A stretch of DNA of 64,000 nt, from contig NZ_JAASAD010000005.1 of the NCBI RefSeq assembly GCF_012726175.1, positions 203,222 through 267,221 of the forward strand, in the 5' to 3' direction. The notes below the pieces were generated by a model. It did not search any database and was not told the origin of the DNA. It saw only the letters and a list, made by a program, of their open reading frames with translations. The DNA is from Micromonospora sp. HNM0581 (GTDB taxonomy: Bacteria; Actinomycetota; Actinomycetes; Mycobacteriales; Micromonosporaceae). Made by a program: the position numbers and the translations under genes. Of the stretch, positions 42,468 to 49,680 are shown one piece after another (the first letter of the stretch is position 1; each line of letters opens with the position of its first letter).

Positions 42468-43196
42468 TTGACCACCGTCACCGTCATCACCGGCGGCAGC
42501 CGAGGTATCGGCGCCGCCACCGCACGCCGCCTCGCCCGCACCGGCCAGCACATCACCCTCGGCTACCGACGTGACCACACCGCCGCCGACACCGTCGTGG
42601 CCGACCTGCGCGCCATCGGCGTACGCGCCATCGCCGTACCCGCCGACACCCGCGACCCCGACCAGGTCGCCGCCCTGTTCGACGCCGCGACCGAACTCGG
42701 CACCCTCACCGGCCTGGTCAACAACGCCGGCATCACCAGTCCGATCGGCCCCTTCACCGAGCTCGACCCCGACGACCTGCGCCGCGTCGTCGACGTCAAC
42801 CTCATCGGCTACGTCCTCTGCGCCCAGCAGGCCGCCCGCCGGATGACCGAGGGCGCCGCCATCGTGAACCTCTCCTCAGTCGCCGCCACCCTCGGCAGCC
42901 CAGGGGAGTACGTGCACTACGCCGCCGTCAAGGCCGCCACCGACGCCCTCACCATCGGCCTGGCCAAGGAACTGGCGCCTCGGGGCATCCGCGTCAACGC
43001 GGTCGCCCCCGGTGTCATCCGCACCGACATCCACGCCCTGTCCGGCCAACCCGACCGACCCGACCGCGTCGCCGACCGCATCCCACTGGGCCGCCCTGGC
43101 GAACCCGACGAGGTCGCCGCCGCTGTCGTCTGGTTGCTCAGCCCCGACGCCTCCTACACGACCGGCACCATCCTTCGTGTCGGCGGCGGCCTCTGA
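42468..43196 (+). CDS. SDR oxidoreductase, FabG-like
   Basis: The start appears to be TTG 42468, behind GGGGAGAGG. The 242-residue protein begins TTVTVITGGSRGIGAATARR (after the initiator), with NNAGITSPIG near residue 85, the catalytic Ser in IVNLSSVAATLG, and Tyr/Lys in YVHYAAVKAATDALT near residue 152. It ends DASYTTGTILRVGGGL, typical of 3-oxoacyl reductase-like SDRs. The substrate is unknown. There is no acyl-carrier context here. Confidence 0.93.
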   Translation: MTTVTVITGGSRGIGAATARRLARTGQHITLGYRRDHTAADTVVADLRAIGVRAIAVPADTRDPDQVAALFDAATELGTLTGLVNNAGITSPIGPFTELDPDDLRRVVDVNLIGYVLCAQQAARRMTEGAAIVNLSSVAATLGSPGEYVHYAAVKAATDALTIGLAKELAPRGIRVNAVAPGVIRTDIHALSGQPDRPDRVADRIPLGRPGEPDEVAAAVVWLLSPDASYTTGTILRVGGGL

Positions 43197-43675
43197 GCCG
43201 GCCAGACCGATCGGCATCACGGCAGGACGGCGGGCACCACAGAGGAGGAACCGCACCGCCCGGGCAAACGCGTCGCTGAGCTGGCGCGCCCCGACGTCCG
43301 GTGGACCGGGCTCGACGGACGCGGGGGCTCGACGTCTGCTCGAGACCTCGACCTGGTTATTCGATAATCTACATTATGTAAAGTTGAGCGGATCGGCCCC
43401 TGCCCCGGCTGCATCGAGGGCACACCCCCGGGGGGTCAGCCGGCGGGACCGAAGTTTACTTCGGCGGTCGGGACCGTCCCGGGCCGGACGTAGATGCCGT
43501 TGGCCAGGTGCCGGTGGCGGGATTCGGCTCGGATTTCGGCGGTGCTGCGCCTCTTGGCCGCGAGGTGCGTCAGCCCGGGACCGGCACGCTTCCGGCACCG
43601 GCCCGGATCAATCACCGTGACGTTGGGGGGGCACCGACAGAAACACTCCCCCTGAACCACTCCCCGAATGCGAAA
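43197..43675. other. Gene-free spacer carrying the dif-like site
   Basis: This spacer of nearly 480 bases holds no convincing gene. It contains the dif-like site at 43357-43384, a small CCGAAG-TTTA-CTTCGG hairpin at about 43450, and the leader of the recombinase gene. Open frames here are Gly/Arg-rich and lack ribosome sites. Confidence 0.6.
43357..43384 (+). other. dif: Probable chromosome dimer resolution site (dif)
   Basis: Left arm TTATTCGATAA (43357-43367), centre TCTACA (43368-43373) and right arm TTATGTAAAGT (43374-43384) have the 11-6-11 XerC/XerD layout. CGATAA...ACATTATGT agrees with the actinobacterial dif consensus as I recall it, and the right arm differs at one base from Bacillus TTATGTAAACT. 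It is an AT-rich block in GC-rich surroundings. XerC/XerD acting with FtsK would resolve chromosome dimers here, placing the window at the replication terminus. Confidence 0.75.
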
Positions 43676-43703
43676 GTCATGCATAATATCACTTATGCAT
43701 GAC
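43676..43703. promoter_or_regulatory. Second 11-6-11 palindrome, overlapping the recombinase start
   Basis: GTCATGCATAA (43676-43686) and its exact complement TTATGCATGAC (43693-43703) flank TATCAC. The inner GCATAA-N6-TTATG equals the core of E. coli dif. The site overlaps start codon 43695, so a bound recombinase could both act on it and repress its own gene. Confidence 0.7.
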
Positions 43704-44693
43704 AAGAGGGATGAATCGGTAACCTCGCTGATCGAGGAGTTCCTGACCGCCCGGGCCACCCGCAAACCCTCCCCGCACACCCAGGCGGCCTACCGGCGGG
43801 ATCTGACCGCGGTGGCCGCCCTCGCCGCGGAGTTCTCCACCCCCGCCCTGTCCTTGGCCGAACTGCCGGTCGACGCGCTCTCCCCCAGGCTGATCCGGGC
43901 CGCGTTCGCCCGGTTCGCCGCCGGCCGGGCCGCCAGTTCCGTCGGTCGGGCCTGGTCCACCTGGAACGGCTTCTTCTCCTTCCTGGTCGCCGAGCAGGTG
44001 GTGCCCGGCAACCCGATGCCGGCCGTCGGGCGCCCCCGTACTCCCCTGCCGACGCCGAAGCCGCTGCGCGGAGAGGACACCCCCGAACACCTGCTCACCT
44101 CGGCCGCGCGGGCCGAGGGACGACAGCGGGACCCGTGGCCGGAACGGGACGTGGCGGTGCTGGCGTTGGCCCTGTGCGCGGGACTGCGACTGGCAGAGTT
44201 GCTGGGTCTGCGGGTCGGTTCGATCGGTGGCCGCCCTGGTGAGCGCCGGCTGGAGGTGGCCGGCAAGGGCGGGCGCCCCCGGGTACTGCCGGTCGAGCCG
44301 GATCTGGACACGGTGCTGGCGAACTATCTGGACAGCCGTGTCCGCCGCTTCGGCGCGCGTACCGTGCGGCAGGTGTCGCCGCTGCTGGTTGACCGTCAGG
44401 GTGAGCCGCTGCGCCGGGGTGGTCTGCAGTATCTGGTGGAGTCTTGCTACCGGCGGGCCGGAATCAATGACCGGGTGCCACGTGGGGCGCGGTTGCACGC
44501 GCTGCGGCACACCTTCGCCACCCGGCTGGCCGAGGACGGTGCGGGGGCGGCAGAGATCATGCGGCTGTTGGGGCACGCGTCGTTGGCGTCGTCGCAGACG
44601 TACATCGAGGTGACCTCGGGGCAGCAGCGGGAGGCGGTGCGGGCCAACCGGACGAACCGGGTGCTGGCGGGGCTGCTCTCGGCTCCTGACTGA
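43695..44693 (+). CDS. Tyrosine recombinase next to the dif-like site
   Basis: From ATG 43695 the 332-residue protein begins MHDKRDESVTSLIEEFLTAR. The N-terminal SAM-like domain includes KPSPHTQAAYRRDLTAVAAL. The catalytic domain has Arg in LALCAGLRLAELLGLRV, Lys in LEVAGKGGRPRVLPV, HxxR in ARLHALRHTFATRLAEDGAG, His in MRLLGHASLASSQ and Tyr in TYIEVTSGQQ. It resembles XerC/XerD-type and phage-type integrases. The start lies inside an 11-6-11 palindrome, and a dif-like site is 311 bases upstream. A dedicated dif-acting or dif-integrated recombinase is an inference from this placement. An in-frame ATG at 43668 would put the palindrome inside the coding region. Confidence 0.88.
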   Translation: MHDKRDESVTSLIEEFLTARATRKPSPHTQAAYRRDLTAVAALAAEFSTPALSLAELPVDALSPRLIRAAFARFAAGRAASSVGRAWSTWNGFFSFLVAEQVVPGNPMPAVGRPRTPLPTPKPLRGEDTPEHLLTSAARAEGRQRDPWPERDVAVLALALCAGLRLAELLGLRVGSIGGRPGERRLEVAGKGGRPRVLPVEPDLDTVLANYLDSRVRRFGARTVRQVSPLLVDRQGEPLRRGGLQYLVESCYRRAGINDRVPRGARLHALRHTFATRLAEDGAGAAEIMRLLGHASLASSQTYIEVTSGQQREAVRANRTNRVLAGLLSAPD

Positions 44694-44755
44694 GCTGGCG
44701 GGCGCTGTCCGGGGTGGCCGTGTCGAAGTGATGAGGCGGCCGGTGGTGTGACAGG

Positions 44756-44840
44756 CTGGCGACGACGCGACTGGCGGCATCGGGGATGGGATCGACCATC
44801 GGGAAGCTCACCGTGGGGGGTCGTCCGCCTGGGCCCGCCA
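44756..44840 (+). promoter_or_regulatory. ZTP (pfl) riboswitch upstream of folD
   Basis: GACGACGCGACTGGCGG (44761-44777), ATGGGA, CCATCGGGAAGC (44796-44807) and TCGTCCGCCTGGGCCC (44821-44836) are the conserved blocks of the pfl motif in order. GACGAC pairs with GTCGTC (44820-44825) to close the aptamer and GGCGG can pair with CCGCC as the pseudoknot. It binds ZTP/ZMP, signalling 10-formyl-THF shortage, and turns on folD. Confidence 0.88.
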
Positions 44841-44855
44841 CGGATGAGGTGAGCC

Positions 44856-45761
44856 ATGTCGATGACGGGTGCGCGGTCGCTGCCGGGTGTGCCGGTGGCG
44901 GAGGAGATTCTGGCCGAGGTGGCCGAGGGTGTGGCGCAGCTGCGGGCAGCGGGGGTGACTCCGACGTTGGCGACGGTGTTGGTGGGTGACGACGAGGCCA
45001 GTGCCGGCTACATCCGGATCAAGCAGCGGCAGGCGGCGGAGCTGGGTTTCGCCTCGCCGCACGTGCGGCTGGCGGCGTCGGCGTCGCAGGCCGACGTGCA
45101 CGCGGTGCTGGCCGACTTCAACTCCGACCCGGGGGTGCACGGGGTGTTGGTGCAGTATCCGATCCCCGGCGGTCTGGACTATGACCGGGCGTTGCAGACC
45201 CTCGACCCGGATCGGGACGTGGACGGTATGCATCCGGTGAACTTGGGCCGGCTGGCGTTGGGGGTGCCGGGGCCGTTGCCGTGCACGCCGGCGGCGATCG
45301 AGGCGTTGTTGGCGTACCACGGGGTGCTGGTGGCCGGTCGTGAGGTGGTGATCCTGGGTCGTGGGGTCACGTTGGGGCGGCCGTTGGCGATGCTGTTGGC
45401 GCAGAAGCGGTCGACGGCGAACGCGGCGGTGACGGTGGTGCACACGGGGGTGGCGGACTGGCCTCGGTACACGCGGCGGGCGGAGATCCTGGTGGCGGCG
45501 GCCGGGGTGCCGGGCATCGTGCGGCCGGAGCATGTGCGCCCGGGCGCGGTGGTGGTCGGTGCTGGGGTGCGGTACGCGGGGCGTCGGTTGCTGCCGGACG
45601 TCGATGAGTCGTGTGCGCAGGTGGCGGGAGCGATCACGCCGAGGGTCGGTGGGGTGGGTCCGGTGACGGTGGCGATGTTGTTCCGCAACGCGTTGCGGGC
45701 GGCCCGGTCAGCGGCTGGCCCGGTGCCCGGACACCGCGACATCTCCGATGTTGCTGGGTAG
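44856..45761 (+). CDS. folD: Bifunctional 5,10-methylene-THF dehydrogenase/cyclohydrolase
   Basis: The 301-residue protein has the catalytic Lys in SAGYIRIKQRQAAELGF, the Asp in DPDRDVDGMHPVNLGRL, and the NADP-binding VVILGRGVTLGRPLAMLLAQ. It converts 5,10-methylene-THF to 10-formyl-THF in one-carbon metabolism. MSMTGARSLPGVPVAEEILA from ATG 44856 is a normal start. The ZTP riboswitch is immediately upstream. The segment TVVHTGVADWPRYTRRAEIL shows the usual HSxT-type position altered to HTGV. The C-terminal 20 residues extend past the family end. Confidence 0.96.
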   Translation: MSMTGARSLPGVPVAEEILAEVAEGVAQLRAAGVTPTLATVLVGDDEASAGYIRIKQRQAAELGFASPHVRLAASASQADVHAVLADFNSDPGVHGVLVQYPIPGGLDYDRALQTLDPDRDVDGMHPVNLGRLALGVPGPLPCTPAAIEALLAYHGVLVAGREVVILGRGVTLGRPLAMLLAQKRSTANAAVTVVHTGVADWPRYTRRAEILVAAAGVPGIVRPEHVRPGAVVVGAGVRYAGRRLLPDVDESCAQVAGAITPRVGGVGPVTVAMLFRNALRAARSAAGPVPGHRDISDVAG

Positions 45762-45790
45762 GCGGCTGGGCGGCGAGGGTGGTTCGCGGG

Positions 45791-46579
45791 TCAGGGGCGA
45801 GTGCCGAGGTCGACGACCAGGGGTCGGTGGTCGGAGATGGTTGACCGTGGGGTGCGCACGGCGGTGACCGGGGGTAGCTGGTCGAAGCTGTGCCGGTCGG
45901 CGAGGACGTGGTCGAGTTGAACGCGGGGTTGCGCGGCGGGGTAGGTGGGTCGGCGGGCCAGCAGTTGCCAGCCGGAGACGGCTCTGGTGGCCCAGGCGGG
46001 CAGGTTCAGGTCGCCGAGGAGGATGCGGGGGGCGGGTAGGGCACGTAGGGCGCGGATGACCTGGCGGAGTTGGCGGACGTTCCAGCCGGCGACGAAGGAC
46101 AGGTGGGTGGCGGCGACGGTGAGGGGGCCGTGGGGGGTGTCCAGTACGGCGGCGATGACGACGCGGGGTTCGTCGCGGAGCAGGATGAGGCCGCCGCCCG
46201 GGCCGGGGACGTAGACCGGGGAGCGCACCGGCGCGGGGTGTAGGCGGGTGACGCGCCAGTGGGTGACCGGGTGGCGGGAGATCAGGCCGACGCCGTAGCA
46301 GGGTTCGCCGTGACCGTCGTCGTCGTGGGTGAGGGGGCGGAACGCCTCGCCGGGGGTGCCGACGACGGCGGCGGCGAAGCGGTGCTCGGGGGCGCCGAGG
46401 GCCTGAGCGGCGATGGCGGTGAGGTCGAGGTTGCCGCTGCGGGACTGGTCACGGTCGACTTCTTGGAGGGCGAGGATGTCGGCGTCGATGGCGGCGACGG
46501 CGGCGGTCAGTCGGGCCGGGTCGACCAGGCCGTCGGTGAGGGACCGGCCGTGCAGCAGGTTGAACGTGGCCAGGCGCAC
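45791..46579 (-). CDS. Endonuclease/exonuclease/phosphatase (EEP) family protein
   Basis: The 262-residue protein begins MRLATFNLLHGRSLTDGLVD (metal-binding Asn), with Glu in ILALQEVDRDQSRSGNLD, His in TVAATHLSFV, DxN in ILLGDLNLPAW, and the terminal LDHVLA and STISDHRPLVVDL. These are the catalytic residues of the DNase I-like fold. It could hydrolyse nucleic acids or phosphodiesters of lipids or nucleotides. No signal peptide is present. It is convergent with folD. Confidence 0.92.
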   Translation of the reverse strand: MRLATFNLLHGRSLTDGLVDPARLTAAVAAIDADILALQEVDRDQSRSGNLDLTAIAAQALGAPEHRFAAAVVGTPGEAFRPLTHDDDGHGEPCYGVGLISRHPVTHWRVTRLHPAPVRSPVYVPGPGGGLILLRDEPRVVIAAVLDTPHGPLTVAATHLSFVAGWNVRQLRQVIRALRALPAPRILLGDLNLPAWATRAVSGWQLLARRPTYPAAQPRVQLDHVLADRHSFDQLPPVTAVRTPRSTISDHRPLVVDLGTRP

Positions 46580-46615
46580 GCTGTCACCTTAGCGACGGCG
46601 TGGGAGAGTTGCCCG

Positions 46616-46702
46616 ATGCTGCGGGCGTTGTGCTGTTCGGTGCTGGTGTTTGTGGCGGTTGCCGGGGTGGGGATCTGGGTGCGGCGTCGTCGGGGGCGGT
46701 GA
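46616..46702 (+). CDS. Small membrane peptide (28 aa)
   Basis: ATG 46616, with GGGAGAG upstream, opens MLRALCCSVLVFVAVAGVGI and ends WVRRRRGR. It has one membrane helix and a basic tail. It lies between divergent genes. The function is unknown. Confidence 0.35.
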   Translation: MLRALCCSVLVFVAVAGVGIWVRRRRGR

Positions 46703-46756
46703 GGCTGGCCACAGCCGGCGGTGTGAGCGGGGTGCCGGTGGGAAGAATCGCCGGTC

Positions 46757-47581
46757 GTGGAGTTGGACCCGGTGACCGTGGTGACGTTGCTGACTGCCGC
46801 TGCCCTGGCGGGTTGGGTGGACGCGGTGGTGGGTGGTGGTGGGTTGTTGCTGTTGCCGGCGTTGCTCGTGGCGGCTCCGGGGTTGCCGCCGGCGACGGCG
46901 TTGGGGACGAACAAGTTGGCGGCGATCGCCGGTACGTCGACGGCGGCGGTGACGTACGCCCGCCATACGAAGATCGACTGGGTGGTGGTGGGGCCGGCGG
47001 CGGTGTTGGCGGTGGTGTGTGCGGGTCTGGGTGCGGCGTTGGCTGGGGCGGTGCCGTCGTCGGCGTACCGGCCGGTGGTGTTGGTGGTGTTGGTGTCGGT
47101 GGCTTTGTTCGTGGTGCTGCGTCCCGCGTTGGGGGTGCTGGCGGTGCCGCAGCGGCGGACGCGGGTGCGGGTGGTGGTGGCGGTGCTGGTGGCCGGGGTG
47201 GGCATCGCCGCGTATGACGGGTTGATCGGTCCGGGTACGGGCACGTTTCTGGTGTTGGCGTTCACCGCGTTGGTGGGGGCGGACTTCGTGCACGGTTCGG
47301 CGATGGCGAAGGTGGTCAACGCGGGCACGAACGCGGGTGCGTTGGCGGTGTTCGCGGTGACTGGGCATGTGTGGTGGCTGCTGGGTGCGGCGATGGCGGT
47401 GTGCAACATCGTGGGGGCGTCGGTGGGTGCGCGGATGGCGTTGCGGCGCGGTTCCGGGTTCGTGCGGGTGGTGCTGCTGGTGGTGGTGCTGGCGTTGGTG
47501 GCGAAGCTGGGGTACGACCAGTGGGTGGCTGGTTCAGCCTCGGTGGGAGGAGTCGAAGCGGCCGGCGCGGATCTCGCGTAG
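46757..47581 (+). CDS. TSUP family permease (TauE/SafE)
   Basis: The 274-residue membrane protein has the duplicated TSUP pattern: AGWVDAVVGGGGLLLLPALL near residue 15, TALGTNKLAAIAGTSTAAVT near 50, GIAAYDGLIGPGTGTFLVLA near 155 and HGSAMAKVVNAGTNAGALAV near 178. Members export or import sulfite, sulfonates or related anions. Its last 48 bases overlap the end of convergent def, an unusual tail-to-tail overlap in an otherwise spaced genome. Confidence 0.92.
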   Translation: MELDPVTVVTLLTAAALAGWVDAVVGGGGLLLLPALLVAAPGLPPATALGTNKLAAIAGTSTAAVTYARHTKIDWVVVGPAAVLAVVCAGLGAALAGAVPSSAYRPVVLVVLVSVALFVVLRPALGVLAVPQRRTRVRVVVAVLVAGVGIAAYDGLIGPGTGTFLVLAFTALVGADFVHGSAMAKVVNAGTNAGALAVFAVTGHVWWLLGAAMAVCNIVGASVGARMALRRGSGFVRVVLLVVVLALVAKLGYDQWVAGSASVGGVEAAGADLA

Positions 47582-48034
47582 GGCGCGGCGGCGGGTTTCG
47601 CCGTGCAGGGTGTCGACGTAGAGGCGGCCGGTGAGGTGGTCGGTCTCGTGTTGCAGGGCGCGGGCGAGGAAGCCGCTGCCGGCGATGGTGAGGGGTTCGC
47701 CGTGTTGGTCGTAGCCGTGGGCGGTGGCGTGCAGGGCGCGGGGGGTCGGGAAGTGCAGGCCGGGGATGGACAGGCAGCCCTCGTCGTCGTCCTGGAGTTC
47801 GGTGGACAGCTCCAGCGTCGGGTTGATCATGTGGCCGCGGTGGCCGTCGGCGTCGTAGACGAAGACCTGGAGGCTGACGCCGATTTGGGGTGCGGCGACG
47901 CCGGCGCGGCCGGGTGCGCCGAGCAGGGTGTCCATCAGGTCGGTGACCAGGGTGCGTAGTGCGGCGTCGAAGTTGGTGATCGGTTCGCTGGGGGTGCGGA
48001 GCACCGGGTCGCCGATGATTCGGATGTCTCGCAT
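47534..48034 (-). CDS. def: Peptide deformylase
   Basis: The 166-residue enzyme begins MRDIRIIGDPVLRTPSEPIT and has motif 1 GRAGVAAPQIGVS, motif 2 DDDEGCLSIPGLHF and motif 3 ALQHETDHLTGRLYVDTL, giving the Cys and two His metal ligands and the catalytic Glu. It removes the formyl group from nascent proteins. The start is ATG 48034 or GTG 48040, the latter overlapping the pabB stop as GTGA, so the genes are translationally coupled. Its 3' end overlaps the TSUP gene. Confidence 0.95.
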   Translation of the reverse strand: MRDIRIIGDPVLRTPSEPITNFDAALRTLVTDLMDTLLGAPGRAGVAAPQIGVSLQVFVYDADGHRGHMINPTLELSTELQDDDEGCLSIPGLHFPTPRALHATAHGYDQHGEPLTIAGSGFLARALQHETDHLTGRLYVDTLHGETRRRALREIRAGRFDSSHRG

Positions 48035-48036
48035 CG

Positions 48037-49257
48037 TCACCTGGTCGATGCTATCGGTTGGCTGGTGGGCTGTGCGGGGGCGAGGGCGGCCCGAAGCGGG
48101 GTGGTTTTGGCGGCGGCTTCGGCGACTTCGGCGGCGGGGTCGCTGTCCCAGGTGATGCCGCCGCCGGCCCAGACGTGCACGGCGTTGCCGTCGACGGCGG
48201 CGGTGCGGATGGTCAGGCCGAGGTTGATGTGGTCGGGGCCGATCCAGCCGAGGGTGCCCATGCTGGCGCCGCGGCCGACGGGTTCGAGGGCGGCGATGTG
48301 GTCGAGGGCGGCGAGTTTCGGTGCGCCGGTGACTGAGCCGCCGGGGCAGACGGCGCGGAGCAGGTCGGCCAGGCCGAGTCCGTCGGCGATGTCGGCGCGG
48401 ATGGTGGATTCGGCCTGCCACAGGTCGCACCAGCGGCGTACGGCGAACAGTTCGTCGACGCGGACGCTGCCGGTGCGGGCGATGCGGGCCAGGTCGTTGC
48501 GTTCCAGGTCGACGATCATGATGTGTTCGGCGCGTTCTTTGGGTGAGGTGAGCAGGTCGGTGCGGCCGGTGGTGGTGGCGGGGCGGGTGCCTTTGATGGG
48601 TCGGGTGGTGAGGGTGCCGGCGCGTACCTCGATGAGGGTTTCGGGGCTGGCGCAGCCGATGGCCCAGCCGGGGCCGGTGAGGACGCCGCCGTAGCGGGCG
48701 CCGGGTAGGCGGCCGAGGCGGGCCAGGGCGGGAATCGGGTCGCCGGTGTAGGGGGCGCTGGCGTGTCCGACGAGGTTGGTCTGGTAGACCTCGCCGCGGC
48801 CGATGGCCTGGCGGATCGCGCTGATCGCGTCGGTGTGCTGGCGGGGGGTCCAGCTCTCGGTCCAGGCGCTGTGCCACCAGGGCGGTGGTGGGTTGGGGTG
48901 GGTGGTGCTCGGTTTGGTGTGGGCGTAGACGACGACGGCCACTTCGGGCAGGTCGGCGGGGTTGGGTGCGCCGGGTGGGCTGCCGGCGAGCAGGGCTGCT
49001 GCGGCGGCGGAGAGGTAGAGGGCGGCCCCGCAGATTTTGTGCCGGTGGTGGCGTGCCGGGCGGGTCAGGTCGCCGAGGTGTAGGCCGTGGTCGGCGAGGA
49101 ACTGTTCGGCGTACGCGGCCGGGTCGCCGCCGTCGGTGGGGCGCCACTGCCAGCGGGCGTGTTCGACGAGCCGGCCGCGGCAGGACGCGGGAACTGCGGG
49201 CGGATCGACCACCATCCGTGGGAGCGCTTCCACGACGTCTGGTCGGTGCATGCTCAT
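48037..49257 (-). CDS. pabB: Aminodeoxychorismate synthase component I / chorismate-binding protein
   Basis: From ATG 49257 the 406-residue protein starts MSMHRPDVVEALPRMVVDPP. The chorismate-binding domain has EVYQTNLVGHASAPYTGDPI, the PIKGT motif with its active-site Lys in TLTTRPIKGTRPATTTGRTD, MIVDLERNDLARIARTGSVR and CPGGSVTGAPKLAALDHIAA. It makes aminodeoxychorismate for folate. An anthranilate or salicylate synthase role is less likely given the folate-linked neighbourhood (folD, def). No PabC or PabA gene is visible here. Confidence 0.87.
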   Translation of the reverse strand: MSMHRPDVVEALPRMVVDPPAVPASCRGRLVEHARWQWRPTDGGDPAAYAEQFLADHGLHLGDLTRPARHHRHKICGAALYLSAAAAALLAGSPPGAPNPADLPEVAVVVYAHTKPSTTHPNPPPPWWHSAWTESWTPRQHTDAISAIRQAIGRGEVYQTNLVGHASAPYTGDPIPALARLGRLPGARYGGVLTGPGWAIGCASPETLIEVRAGTLTTRPIKGTRPATTTGRTDLLTSPKERAEHIMIVDLERNDLARIARTGSVRVDELFAVRRWCDLWQAESTIRADIADGLGLADLLRAVCPGGSVTGAPKLAALDHIAALEPVGRGASMGTLGWIGPDHINLGLTIRTAAVDGNAVHVWAGGGITWDSDPAAEVAEAAAKTTPLRAALAPAQPTSQPIASTR

Positions 49258-49380
49258 CCGTTCAGCGGATTTCCCGGGCACCACGCGCAGATCTGCTCGA
49301 TGCGGCGCGCTTTCGCTTGGTACTGTGCGTCACTGGTCGTGTGAACCATGACACAGTGCCCCCACAGTCCGGAGAACCCG

Positions 49381-49581
49381 ATGTGCCAGCACCAACCCAC
49401 TTGTCCCTCCGCCGAAGCCACCGACCGGGAAGCCGCCAGGGTCATCGCCTGCTTCCGTGAACAGGGCTGGAGCCTGCTCTGCAACGGAGTCATCGTCTTC
49501 GACGACACCGGTGAACTGCTACCCGACGGCAGCAGTGTCGCACCGCACCGAGGCCCTGCCCGACACGCACTCGCCGCCTGA
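49381..49581 (+). CDS. DUF5999 family small protein
   Basis: From ATG 49381 (GGAG upstream) the 66-residue protein reads MCQHQPTCPSAEATDREAAR, then EQGWSLLCNGVIVFDDTGEL and LLPDGSSVAPHRG, the DUF5999 signature of actinobacteria. Four Cys/His near the N-terminus (CxHxxxC) could bind metal. The function is unknown. An in-frame start at 49348 would add eleven residues. Confidence 0.85.
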   Translation: MCQHQPTCPSAEATDREAARVIACFREQGWSLLCNGVIVFDDTGELLPDGSSVAPHRGPARHALAA

Positions 49582-49680
49582 GGCGACATCACGGTCCGGC
49601 ACGACGTTCTCCCGCGCCGACCCAGGCTAGTCCCCCGGTCAGGGACCGCCACGACCAGGTCGGCGCGGTACCGGGCCCGG

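Noticed and set aside
43357..43703. The two Xer-type sites as direct repeats flanking an integrated element
   Set aside because: Their central six bases and outer arms differ, so they are not copies of one another; a simple insertion bounded by dif repeats is not supported.
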